Below are positions 8,274 to 15,906 of a stretch of DNA of 32,939 nucleotides, piece after piece. Origin of the DNA: UBA4844 sp050943255 (GTDB lineage: Bacteria; Bacillota; Syntrophomonadia; Syntrophomonadales; Syntrophomonadaceae). The notes under the pieces were generated by a model. That model was not told the DNA's origin. It searched no databases and saw nothing but the letters and a program-made list of their open reading frames with translations. Each line of letters starts with the position of its first letter. The first letter of the stretch is position 1. The position numbers and the translations under genes were made by a program. Location: NCBI GenBank assembly GCA_050943255.1, contig JBMNOV010000018.1:1-32939 (forward strand), written 5' to 3'.

Positions 8274-8400
8274 GTATTAAGCAGAAGCTTCGCTTCTCAC
8301 CTTACAACTTGGGTTCGTAAGGTAATTGGTCAGACATAAGCTGTTAGTGATATGTGTGCCATTAGAGCGAGTTTTTGCAAACTCGCTTTTTTATTTTTTA
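8274..8400 (+). ncRNA. Structured 5' leader of infC-rpmI-rplT (candidate L20/IF3 autoregulatory leader)
   Basis: Three hairpins follow the promoter: AGAAGC / GCTTCT (8283-8297), ACCTTAC / GTAAGGT (8299-8323) and the terminator at 8367-8392. In Bacillus, L20 binds the leader of this operon and promotes premature termination. The position and terminator here fit such an attenuator, but I cannot confirm the L20-binding fold by eye. Confidence 0.55.
8365..8393 (+). terminator. Attenuator terminator in the infC leader
   Basis: Perfect stem GCGAGTTT / AAACTCGC (8367-8374 / 8379-8386) with loop TTGC and a following T-run. It lies only seven bases before the infC ribosome binding site, so it must be bypassed for expression of the operon. 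Confidence 0.85.
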
Positions 8401-8415
8401 GGAGGTGAAAATCTT

Positions 8416-8949
8416 ATCAGCAAGGATTGGAGGATCAATGAGGATATCCGAGTCAGGGAGGTTAGACTGGTAAGTGATGACGGAGAACAACTAGGTATAG
8501 TACCCGTTCGCGAAGCTCTTCAGATAGCGCTGGAAAGAAATCTTGATCTAGTAGAGGTTGCTCCTTCGGCCCAGCCACCTGTTTGTCGTTTGATGAATTA
8601 TGGCAAGTTTAAATTTGAACAGAATAAGCGGGAAAAGGAAGCGAAGAAAAAGCAGCACGTTATTTCTATAAAAGAAGTCAAGATGAGACCTAATATTGAA
8701 GAACATGATTTTCAAGTTAAAGCTAAAAATGCCCGGAAGTTCTTATCTGGTGGCGATAAAGTGAAACTAACCATAATGTTCAGGGGGCGGGAGATAACCC
8801 ATACTGAGCTTGGACAAAAACTATCATTAAAATTTGTAGACGAACTGGCCGATATATCCACTGTAGAAAAATCCCCCAAGGTGGAAGGAAGAAATATGGT
8901 AACAGTCCTAATACCTAAGCTAGAAAGTGAAAAGAAGGAGGATGCTTGA
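8416..8949 (+). CDS. infC: Translation initiation factor IF-3, probable AUC start
   Basis: IF-3 keeps free 30S subunits apart from 50S and proofreads initiator tRNA and start codon choice. The predicted protein is 177 residues, normal for the family. It has an N-terminal domain (RINEDIRVREVRLV to LVEVAP), a lysine-rich linker helix (KFKFEQNKREKEAKKKQ) and a C-terminal domain (MRPNIEEHDFQVKAKNARKF, then FRGREITH). AGGAGGTG (8400-8407) stands 8 bases before an ATC codon at 8416, giving M-SKDWRINE, which lines up with the known start of Geobacillus IF-3 (SKDF). No ATG, GTG or TTG exists between the terminator and the conserved sequence. An upstream GTG (8326) would translate through the terminator hairpin and is rejected. 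Rare start codons are typical of infC and allow IF-3 to repress itself. Confidence 0.93.
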   Translation: MSKDWRINEDIRVREVRLVSDDGEQLGIVPVREALQIALERNLDLVEVAPSAQPPVCRLMNYGKFKFEQNKREKEAKKKQHVISIKEVKMRPNIEEHDFQVKAKNARKFLSGGDKVKLTIMFRGREITHTELGQKLSLKFVDELADISTVEKSPKVEGRNMVTVLIPKLESEKKEDA

Positions 8950-9143
8950 TGCCCAAGATCAAAACCCATCGGGGTGCAGCCAAAAGATTTAAAAAGACAG
9001 GTAGCGGAAAGATAAAGAGAGCTAAAGCCTATGCTAGCCACCTACTTGGTCATAAGTCTTCAAAAAGAAAAAGAGGATTGCGTAAGGCTGGACTGGTCAG
9101 CGAACAAGAAACCAAAAGAATAACCAAATTAATTCCCTATTAG
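8949..9143 (+). CDS. rpmI: 50S ribosomal protein L35
   Basis: Basic 64-residue protein with the L35 pattern PKIKTHRGAAKRFKKTGSGK and HLLGHKSSKRKRGLR. The ATG at 8949 overlaps the infC stop by one base (TGATG), with AAGGAGG just upstream, so the two genes are translationally coupled. A TTG three bases earlier is not needed. L35 is a late-assembling protein of the large subunit. Confidence 0.97.
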   Translation: MPKIKTHRGAAKRFKKTGSGKIKRAKAYASHLLGHKSSKRKRGLRKAGLVSEQETKRITKLIPY

Positions 9144-9167
9144 ACAGAACACAGGAGGTTTTGACAT

Positions 9168-9527
9168 ATGCCAAGAGTAAAACGTGGAGTAACTTCACAT
9201 AGAAGACATAAAAAAATATTAAAGCTGGCTAAGGGATATCGTGGTAGTAAATCTAAATTATACCGGGTAGCTAACCAGCAAGTTATGAAATCCGGAAATT
9301 ATGCTTATATTCACCGCCGGTTAAAAAAGAGGGATTTTCGCAAATTGTGGATTGCTCGAATTAATGCAGCTGCCCGTAACAATGGTACTACTTACAGCCG
9401 TATGGTTCATGGACTTAAGGTGGCAGGCGTTGATATAAACCGTAAGTTGCTGGCAGAATTGGCAATTACTGATCCTGGTGGATTTACGGAATTAGCAGAG
9501 ATTTCCAAAAAGCACCAAAGCAAATAA
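9168..9527 (+). CDS. rplT: 50S ribosomal protein L20
   Basis: Protein of 119 residues with the typical very basic N-terminal extension (PRVKRGVTSHRRHKKILKLAKGYRG) and C-terminal globular domain (RDFRKLWIARINAAARNNG, then YSRMVHGLKVAGVDINRKLLAELA). L20 is essential early in 50S assembly and in Bacillus represses its own operon by binding the leader. The ATG follows CAGGAGG. It is the last gene of infC-rpmI-rplT, 24 bases after rpmI, and is followed by a terminator. Confidence 0.98.
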   Translation: MPRVKRGVTSHRRHKKILKLAKGYRGSKSKLYRVANQQVMKSGNYAYIHRRLKKRDFRKLWIARINAAARNNGTTYSRMVHGLKVAGVDINRKLLAELAITDPGGFTELAEISKKHQSK

Positions 9528-9540
9528 ATACTTAATCAAG

Positions 9541-9566
9541 AAGTATGGCGAAGGTCATACTTTTTG
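9541..9566 (+). terminator. Terminator after rplT
   Basis: 7-bp stem AAGTATG / CATACTT (9541-9547 / 9556-9562) with an 8-base loop and a short T-tail (9561-9565). It is AT-rich and so moderately strong. It ends the ribosomal protein operon before the RNA methyltransferase. Confidence 0.6.
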
Positions 9567-9584
9567 GCCAAATAAGGAACATTA

Positions 9585-10366
9585 ATGAAAAAGATTACTG
9601 CCAAAGACAATCAATATATTAAGCAAGCGGTCAGTCTTAAGAACAATAAGGGCCGCAAACGGGAGCAGATGTTTCTGCTGGAAGGAAAAAAATGGTTCTT
9701 GAGGCATTAAACAAAAACATGCCTTTGGTAAGAATTATAGTGGACGAAGCTCACTGGCAAGAATATCAGTATGTTTATAAGCAATATTCCAATCTTGAAT
9801 GGCTGTTAGTTGATTCCCGGGTTTTTAAATATATAGCTGATACCCAGAATCCCCAGGGTATTATAGCATTAGCTAGAATTCCTCAACCAGAATTTTCCCA
9901 ATTGCTTAATCAAAAAGCCTGTGTGTTTTTACTTGACCGGGTATCAGATCCAGGTAATATGGGTACTATTATAAGGACTGCCTGGGCTCTGGATATTGAA
10001 GGAATATTACTCACTGAAGACTGTACTGATCCCTTCAGCCCTAAAGTTGTTCGTGCTAGTATGGGTGGAATACTAAATGTTCCTGTGTATACAGCGGTAA
10101 GCTGGGAATCAATAAAACAATTAAGAGCAAAGGGATATCAAATTGTTGGCACTGCTATTGATGCCCCAGTCAATTTTTTTGACTTTAATTATTCTGGTGC
10201 TAATATTATTGTGATTGGTAGTGAGTCTAAAGGAGTTAGCAATGATATACTAGTGAACTGTGATAGCCTTATCAAGATACCAATTAATCCCGTAGTTGAT
10301 TCTTTGAATGCAGCCATAGCATGTGCTATAATTATGATGGAAATTCGGAAACAGAGAAAACGCTAA
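9585..10366 (+). CDS. TrmH/SpoU-family RNA methyltransferase, interrupted by a -1 frameshift
   Basis: SPOUT-class 2'-O-ribose methyltransferase acting on rRNA or tRNA with SAM. An ATG at 9585 after AAGGA begins the usual N-terminal substrate-binding segment (KKITAKDNQYIKQAVSL to EQMFLLEGKK). That frame stops soon after. The body continues in the -1 frame from 9692: QNPQGIIALAR, then LDRVSDPGNMGTIIRTAW, IGSESKGVS and IPINPVVDSLNAA, the three conserved knot motifs. The join is a run of seven A (9686-9692) in the phase of a classic slippery heptamer A-AAA-AAA, and a -1 slip restores one protein of about 260 residues, the family norm. It may be programmed frameshifting, transcriptional slippage, a true mutation or a homopolymer sequencing error. 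An ATG inside the run (9692) would give a 224-residue form lacking the substrate-binding start. The exact target nucleotide is unknown. Confidence 0.82.
9686..9692 (+). other. Slippery heptamer A-AAA-AAA in the RNA methyltransferase gene
   Basis: Seven A. In the upstream frame the codons are GGA-AAA-AAA, which places the run in the X-XXY-YYZ phase used for -1 frameshifting. After the slip the next codon is ATG at 9692 and the conserved protein continues. Confidence 0.6.
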
Positions 10367-10419
10367 TTAATTGTCATAGTAAGTTCGACCCGGTATTACA
10401 TTTTGAAGGGTGGAGCAGA

Positions 10420-10512
10420 ATGGTAGATCAGGCCGAATATTTATGGAGTTTATTTGAGGCTTCTGGTTGCATTATTTATTATCTTCTATATAAAATGTTA
10501 ATTACCCAATAA
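10420..10512 (+). CDS. YqzL-like small protein
   Basis: A 30-residue open frame starting ATG at 10420 after a GGGTGGAG site. Its centre follows the pattern W-x2-F-x2-SG-x4-YLLYK, which I recognise from YqzL proteins of Bacillus (about 47 residues), so this is a short member ending soon after the conserved part. YqzL has no established function. It lies between the RNA methyltransferase and the pheS T-box, and its 3' end overlaps a likely promoter for that T-box transcript. An in-frame extension upstream (to 10321) overlaps the methyltransferase gene and is not favoured. Confidence 0.6.
   Translation: MVDQAEYLWSLFEASGCIIYYLLYKMLITQ
10467..10494 (+). promoter_or_regulatory. Putative promoter of the pheST T-box transcript
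   Basis: TTGCAT (10467-10472), a 16-base spacer and TATAAA (10489-10494), lying inside the end of the yqzL-like gene. The predicted start near 10501 places the whole T-box in the leader. Confidence 0.5.
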
Positions 10513-10750
10513 ATGTAATGAACAGGATAATTAGCTTGCTGCTTAACCTGCCAGGGAGGATGTACCGTGACTGAGAGTACACCAGGGGAAAAGCAAGTGA
10601 ATTCACCTGGGAACAGAGGACTGAATTAGCAGTAGGTTTTTCCGGTAGTCCCCGTTATAGACATTAAGGTGAACCAGCTAGGCTGGTTAATAAGGGTGGT
10701 ACCGCGGAATCTTTCGTCCCTCATTAGGGATGAAAGATTTTTTATTTTCT
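10501..10750 (+). promoter_or_regulatory. T-box riboswitch (phenylalanine) upstream of pheS
   Basis: A T-box leader senses uncharged tRNA and switches between an antiterminator and a terminator. The invariant T-box sequence AGGGTGGTACCGCGG is at 10693-10707. Stem I carries GAGAGTAC in its upper part and GAATTCACC on its 3' side. TTC at 10602-10604 is the likely specifier codon, matching tRNA-Phe and the downstream pheST genes. The terminator follows at 10708-10748. The exact 5' end is inferred. Confidence 0.95.
10708..10748 (+). terminator. T-box terminator of pheST
   Basis: Stem AATCTTTC / GAAAGATT, with an inner TCCC / GGGA pairing, spans 10708-10739 and is followed by a long T-rich run. 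Its 5' arm lies right next to the T-box sequence, allowing the alternative antiterminator. Confidence 0.9.
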
Positions 10751-10768
10751 GGTAGAGAGGATGAGTGA

Positions 10769-11794
10769 TTGGTGCTTAATAGGTTGAATGAAATTGCTGA
10801 AAACTCTGAACGGTGGTTGGCTCAGATTGAAAGTGTTGATGAAATCAATCAAATGAAAATCAAGTTACTAGGACGAAAAGGAGAGATAACCCAGTTATTG
10901 CGTGGATTAAAAGACCTAGAGGCAAATGAACGAGCTCGTGTAGGAAAAATTGCTAATGAGCTTAAGGAAAAATTGGAAGATAAGATAAACTGCCGGGTTA
11001 AGGAAATTAAATCCGGTGAACTAAAAAAACGCTTACAACAAGAGTCAGTTGATATTACCCTACCAGGTGTACCCCTGCAAGGGGGAGGAAAACACCCGAT
11101 CACCCTTGTTAATGAAGAAATACGAGATATTTTCTTGGGTTTGGGTTTTAGTATTGCCGAAGGACCAGAAATAGAATCTGATTATTATAACTTTGAAGCC
11201 CTGAACATTCCTCGAAACCATCCCGCCCGTGAAATGCAGGATTCCTTTTATATAACTGAAGATATTTTACTTCGCACCCATACTTCACCGGTACAAGTTC
11301 GTACCATGGAAAAAATGGCACCCCAGATACCGGTAAAAATAATTGTTCCTGGTAAAGTTTATAGGAGAGATGATGATGCCACTCATTCTCCTATGTTTAA
11401 CCAGATAGAGGGTTTAGTAATAGATAATAGAATAACATTTGGTCATCTAAAAGGGATTCTGATGCTTTTTGCCCATAAGGTATTTGGTGAAGATGTTAAG
11501 GTGCGTTATCGTCCCAGCTTTTTTCCTTTTACTGAACCAAGTGCGGAGATGGATATTACATGTGTAAATTGTAAGGGAACTGGGTGTAGGGTATGTTCAC
11601 ATACCGGCTGGCTTGAGATACTAGGAGCAGGTATGGTTAATCCTCGAGTATTGCAGTACGGGGGCTATGATCCTGAACATGTAACAGGCTTTGCTTTTGG
11701 TCTGGGAGTAGAAAGAATAGCTATGCTGAAATATGGAATCAACGACCTGCGCTTGTTCTATGAAAATGACAAACGTTTCTTAAAGCAATTTTAG
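10769..11794 (+). CDS. pheS: Phenylalanyl-tRNA synthetase alpha subunit
   Basis: Catalytic subunit of the (alpha-beta)2 enzyme that charges tRNA-Phe. It has 341 residues, the family norm. An N-terminal coiled-coil arm (about 1-85) contacts tRNA. The class II core includes motif 2 (GKVYRRDDDATHSPMFNQIE) and motif 3 (GFAFGLGVERIAMLKYGI). A CxxC-x4-CxxC cluster (Cys265, 268, 273, 276) in the catalytic domain could bind zinc. The start is TTG at 10769 or GTG at 10772, after GAGAGG; ATG at 10761 is out of frame and stops quickly. It is controlled by the T-box directly upstream and co-transcribed with pheT. Confidence 0.97.
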   Translation: MVLNRLNEIAENSERWLAQIESVDEINQMKIKLLGRKGEITQLLRGLKDLEANERARVGKIANELKEKLEDKINCRVKEIKSGELKKRLQQESVDITLPGVPLQGGGKHPITLVNEEIRDIFLGLGFSIAEGPEIESDYYNFEALNIPRNHPAREMQDSFYITEDILLRTHTSPVQVRTMEKMAPQIPVKIIVPGKVYRRDDDATHSPMFNQIEGLVIDNRITFGHLKGILMLFAHKVFGEDVKVRYRPSFFPFTEPSAEMDITCVNCKGTGCRVCSHTGWLEILGAGMVNPRVLQYGGYDPEHVTGFAFGLGVERIAMLKYGINDLRLFYENDKRFLKQF

Positions 11795-11802
11795 GGGGGA
11801 AA

Positions 11803-13851
11803 ATGATGGGTGTATCAGTAAATTGGTTAAAACAATATGTTGATATAAAATGGAGTGCTGAAGAGCTAGCTCACCGTTTGACTATGGCAGGCATAGCTAT
11901 CGAAGGTATAAATTTTGAGGATAATGATTATATTCTCAATTTGGATCTTACACCTAACCGGAGTGATTGCCTGGGTATGATTAATCTGGCGCGTGAGGTA
12001 GCTGCATTAACGGGTTCCAGCTTACACTGTCCGACCATTATATTAAATGAAAGTAAGGAAAACATAGATAAATATATCAAGGTTGAGGTCGATGCTTCTG
12101 ATCTCTGCCAACGCTATGCAGTAAGATTAATTAAGAATGTAAAGATAACCGATTCTCCTGAATGGATGCAAGAAGCTCTCATCCATTCCGGTATAAGGCC
12201 CATTAATAATATAGTTGATGTTACCAATTATGTAATGATGGAATGTAACCAGCCTCTCCACGCATTTGATTATTGCCTATTAGGTAATAGGATTTTAGTA
12301 CGCCGGGCTCATCCTGGGGAGCAGTTTATTACTTTGGATGGAATCGAACGACAGCTGGATGGGGATATGCTAATGATTACCGATGGTAATAATCCAGTTG
12401 CTCTTGCCGGGGTTATGGGAGGGCTAAATACTGAAATTCATGATGATACCGTTGATGTATTATTGGAATCAGCATGGTTTTTGGGATCTAACATCCGCCG
12501 GACTTCACGTAAGCTAGGGTTGCGCAGTGAATCATCCATGCGTTTTGAAAAAGGTACTGATATTAATGGGGTGTTATATGCAGTTGATCGTGCTGCTATG
12601 CTAATACAGCAGTTAGCTGGAGGCGAAGTGGTTAAGGACATTTATGACGTATATCCAAATCCACGGAAGAATTTACAGGTTACCTTACGCCCGGAGCGTG
12701 TAAATTTTCTGCTTGGAACTGACATAAGTACCGAGCAAATCAAATCTTATCTGGAAATGTTAAAGTTTCCGATTAAGACTCGTAAAGGTAATTTCCTGGT
12801 TGACATACCGAGCTATCGACCTGATATTGAGATAGAGGTTGATTTAATTGAAGAAGTTGCCCGTCTTCATGGCTATGATAAAATAGAAGCCGCCCTTCCT
12901 GAGGGGGAAACTACTCTTGGCAGCCTTACACCATATCAGAAATTTCAAAATGAAATAAAAAATATCATCTCGCAGAACTTAAACGAGGTAATTAACTTCA
13001 GTTTTACTAGTGAAGAACATATGCAGCGTTTGCTGCTACCAGATAATAGTCCATTACTGAATCTCGTTAAAGTAGCAAATCCACTTTCGGAGGAACAAGC
13101 GGTAATGCGAACTCTTTTACTACCTGGTTTGCTGCATAATGTTAGCAACAATTTGGCTCGCCGAAATGAAAACCTGGCCTTCTTTGAGATGGGTGCTGTT
13201 TTTAATCTAAACCAAGCAGGTCTCCCAACGGAAAAATTAAAATTAGGAGCTATCGTTTGTGGACACAGTGAGTTAAATTGGACGAAATACCAGGTGGATA
13301 TGGACTTCTTCTATCTTAAAGGTATACTTGAGAATCTCCTGCGGCATATAGGCCTGGAAGAGGTGGAATTTGTTAAGGATTATGATCCGTCTTATCATCC
13401 AGGAAGGTCAGCAGTTTTAAAATATTATGGTGATAAAATTGGTATTATTGGAGAGGTTCATCCGTTAGTACTTGAGAATTTTGATATTAAACAACGTGCT
13501 TGTGTCTTTGAACTAGATATGGAAAAGCTTTTTGTCCATAAACGTACCCGTCAGATGGATCAAATTACCCGCTACCCGGCAGTAGAAAGAGATATTGCGG
13601 TTGTATTGAATAACCAGGTCACCGCCGCCCAAGCCCTAGCAGTAATAAGGGATGCAGAAAAGGAGTTGCTTAAGGAAGTAGTGGTATTTGACATTTACAC
13701 GGGTGAGCAAGTTCCTGAGGGTTATAAGAGTATAGCCTTTAAGATGACATTCCAATCAATGGAAAGAACCTTAACTGATTATGACATAAATACCAGTGTG
13801 AATCGAATCCTACAGCGATTACAACAAGACCTTAATGCTGAGTTAAGGTGA
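11803..13851 (+). CDS. pheT: Phenylalanyl-tRNA synthetase beta subunit lacking the N-terminal tRNA-binding domain
   Basis: Beta subunit of PheRS, 682 residues against about 800 in Bacillus. It starts normally (VSVNWLKQYVDIKWSAEELA, then MAGIAIEG) but passes directly at about residue 40 to the LDLTPNRSDCL segment. The roughly 110-residue EMAP/OB-type tRNA-binding domain that usually sits between them is absent. The remaining parts are in order: the B3/B4 editing region (about 105-255, with GIRPINNIVDVTNYVMME), B5 (about 300-370), the catalytic-like core, and the FDX-ACB anticodon-binding domain (about 590-682, beginning TRYPAVERDIAVV). The open frame is intact and the joint is clean, so this is a shortened variant rather than a broken gene. 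The start is ATG at 11803 or 11806 after AGGGGGGAAA, 8 bases past pheS. Confidence 0.96.
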   Translation: MMGVSVNWLKQYVDIKWSAEELAHRLTMAGIAIEGINFEDNDYILNLDLTPNRSDCLGMINLAREVAALTGSSLHCPTIILNESKENIDKYIKVEVDASDLCQRYAVRLIKNVKITDSPEWMQEALIHSGIRPINNIVDVTNYVMMECNQPLHAFDYCLLGNRILVRRAHPGEQFITLDGIERQLDGDMLMITDGNNPVALAGVMGGLNTEIHDDTVDVLLESAWFLGSNIRRTSRKLGLRSESSMRFEKGTDINGVLYAVDRAAMLIQQLAGGEVVKDIYDVYPNPRKNLQVTLRPERVNFLLGTDISTEQIKSYLEMLKFPIKTRKGNFLVDIPSYRPDIEIEVDLIEEVARLHGYDKIEAALPEGETTLGSLTPYQKFQNEIKNIISQNLNEVINFSFTSEEHMQRLLLPDNSPLLNLVKVANPLSEEQAVMRTLLLPGLLHNVSNNLARRNENLAFFEMGAVFNLNQAGLPTEKLKLGAIVCGHSELNWTKYQVDMDFFYLKGILENLLRHIGLEEVEFVKDYDPSYHPGRSAVLKYYGDKIGIIGEVHPLVLENFDIKQRACVFELDMEKLFVHKRTRQMDQITRYPAVERDIAVVLNNQVTAAQALAVIRDAEKELLKEVVVFDIYTGEQVPEGYKSIAFKMTFQSMERTLTDYDINTSVNRILQRLQQDLNAELR

Positions 13852-13882
13852 AAAGCCTAATTTAAGAATTTCAATTTTACTT

Positions 13883-13917
13883 TGAGGATTTTGCATTGTT
13901 GCAAAATCCTCAATTTT
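13883..13917 (+). terminator. Strong terminator after pheST
   Basis: Perfect 12-bp stem TGAGGATTTTGC / GCAAAATCCTCA with loop ATTGTT and an ATTTTAT tail. It ends the pheST operon. Confidence 0.85.
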
Positions 13918-13957
13918 ATAATAAGGTAAGAATGAAGGGGTATGAGGAGGATATTAT

Positions 13958-15628
13958 ATGACAATTAAATATGACTCGAAAGATGTGCAAATAGAAGTTA
14001 ATGTACAAGATGCAGGGGCTTATCAAGTTACAAAAGGAATTACTGCATACGAATTGGTTGAAAAAATTTCTAATACTAAACCGGTTATGGCGGTAATAGT
14101 TGATAATACCCTGCATGACTTACACTATGTATTGGATCATCCCTGCAAACTAGAATTTGTATATTCTAACTGTGAATGTGGTATTAGGATTTACCGACGC
14201 ACCGCAGCTTTCATGCTAATAAAAGCTTGCCGGGATCTCTTTAACAACAATACGTTGGTAATTAAACATACATTATCTAATGGTCTTTATTGTGAGTTTT
14301 TGGATTACCAACCTACCCGGCAGGATATTGAGAGAATAGAAAAACGTATGCAGGAGATAATCGCATCTAACCTACCAATAAAGAAATCAATTATTGATAA
14401 AGAAGAAGCTCGCAGTATTTTTGCCCGTCAGGGACAACTGGATAAAGTCAAACTCCTGGAATTCAGAGATAAAGACCATGTTCATATTTATGAACTAGAT
14501 GGTTTTTATGAATATTTCTATGGCTATATGCTACCTTTCACCGGGATGGTAAAGGAATTCCGATTAATAAACTATTCTCCTGGGGTAATATTACAGACCC
14601 CGGATAAGGATCATCCTGATTATATTGATAAATACCTACCTCAACCTAAGCTTGCCCGGATTTTTCATGAAGCTAAGCAATGGGCGAAAATGCTAGATAC
14701 ACCTCATGTAGCAGCCCTAAATGATATAATTACAGGTGGCAGTATAGGTGATTTGATTAGGGTAAACGAAGCTCTTCACGAGAAGAAGATAGCTTATATT
14801 GCCGATCATATTTGTGCTGACCCCAACATACGCTTGGTACTTATTTCTGGGCCATCTTCATCGGGGAAAACAACCTTTGCTCAGCGTTTACTCATCCAAC
14901 TACGGGTAAACGGACGTAGACCAGTAATGATATCTTTAGACGATTATTTTGTAGATCGCCACTTAACCCCTCGAGATGAAAATGGAGAATTGGATTTTGA
15001 AGCCTTGGAAGCATTAAAATTAGATCTTTTTAATGATCATTTATTACGCCTGATTCAAGGAGAAGAGATTGAAATCCCAATATACAATTTTAAAAAAGGA
15101 TGCTCTGAGATATTTGGCAGGAAAATCAGAGTCCCGCAAGGAGAGCCGATTATCATAGAAGGAATTCATGGGCTTAATGAGCATCTAACTTGGAGCATTC
15201 CCCGGGAACATAAATTTAAGATTTATATTAGTGCTCTTACCCAGCTTAATGTAGATTATACTAATCGTATTCCAACCACTGATAGTAGGCTATTACGCAG
15301 AATTGTCCGGGATAGCCGTACCCGGGGACACAGTGCTAAGGATACCCTTAAACGCTGGCCTTCGGTAAGAAGAGGGGAAGATAAAAACATCTTTCCTTTT
15401 CAAGAAAATGCTGATGTAATGTTTAATTCTTCTTTGGTTTACGAATTATCGGTGCTTAGACCTTATGTTCAACCATTGTTAGAAGAAATAAGCAATCATT
15501 ATTCTGAGCATGTAGAAGCAAGAAGATTATTAAAATTTTTGAGTTACTTTCAACCATTAGATACTGACGATATTCCATCGAATTCTATATTAAGGGAATT
15601 TGTTGGAGGCAGTTGTTTTAAAGTCTAA
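13958..15628 (+). CDS. Nucleoside (uridine) kinase with ThrRS-like N-terminal domains
   Basis: Protein of 556 residues from a family common in Clostridia and Thermotoga, annotated as nucleoside or uridine kinase. The N-terminal part (about 1-260) resembles the TGS and second additional domains of threonyl-tRNA synthetase. The C-terminal part is a P-loop kinase of the uridine kinase/phosphoribulokinase type, with Walker A GPSSSGKTT at 298-306, MISLDDYFVDR after it, and GEPIIIEGIHGLN as the next family motif. It probably phosphorylates uridine or cytidine using a nucleotide triphosphate; the role of the tRNA-synthetase-like half is unknown. The ATG follows GAGGAGG. It is a single-gene unit between two hairpins. 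Confidence 0.88.
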   Translation: MTIKYDSKDVQIEVNVQDAGAYQVTKGITAYELVEKISNTKPVMAVIVDNTLHDLHYVLDHPCKLEFVYSNCECGIRIYRRTAAFMLIKACRDLFNNNTLVIKHTLSNGLYCEFLDYQPTRQDIERIEKRMQEIIASNLPIKKSIIDKEEARSIFARQGQLDKVKLLEFRDKDHVHIYELDGFYEYFYGYMLPFTGMVKEFRLINYSPGVILQTPDKDHPDYIDKYLPQPKLARIFHEAKQWAKMLDTPHVAALNDIITGGSIGDLIRVNEALHEKKIAYIADHICADPNIRLVLISGPSSSGKTTFAQRLLIQLRVNGRRPVMISLDDYFVDRHLTPRDENGELDFEALEALKLDLFNDHLLRLIQGEEIEIPIYNFKKGCSEIFGRKIRVPQGEPIIIEGIHGLNEHLTWSIPREHKFKIYISALTQLNVDYTNRIPTTDSRLLRRIVRDSRTRGHSAKDTLKRWPSVRRGEDKNIFPFQENADVMFNSSLVYELSVLRPYVQPLLEEISNHYSEHVEARRLLKFLSYFQPLDTDDIPSNSILREFVGGSCFKV

Positions 15629-15666
15629 TATAACTCTTAGAAACAAACAGAAATTTGCATATTTAT

Positions 15667-15710
15667 GGGGTCAGGCCATTGACTTTAGTTCGTAATGGGT
15701 CTGACCCTTT
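15667..15710. repeat. REP-like hairpin, possibly also a terminator
   Basis: GGGTCAG (15668-15674) and CTGACCC (15701-15707) pair, with an inner CCATT / AATGG stem around a GACTTTAGTTCGT loop, then TTT. This form, a hairpin with GGGTCAG ends and a GACTTT loop, is typical of dispersed intergenic REP-type elements in many bacteria. It may also terminate the kinase gene. Confidence 0.5.
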
Positions 15711-15906
15711 AATATAATAAAGATTATGTATGCTTAAGGAAAAAAATCACTAAGTAGATATGAAACCATTTACAATTTGCACATAACTGACGTGATTAGA
15801 TTGAAGGACAGGCTACCTCTTGCATATCCCCATTTTGGGATCCGGAAGGAAAAACTATAATTAATAGCGAATATGAACTTATTCCATATTTGAGGAGGAG
15901 GTCCTG
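15711..15906. other. Intergenic region before zapA
   Basis: AT-rich spacer with a small hairpin ATCCC / GGGAT near 15826-15841 and the zapA ribosome binding site (GAGGAGGAGG). No convincing consensus promoter or RNA gene was identified. Confidence 0.4.

Noticed and set aside
8326..8415. GTG-initiated 30-residue extension of IF-3
   Set aside because: It translates straight through the leader terminator and ribosome binding site and has no counterpart in IF-3.
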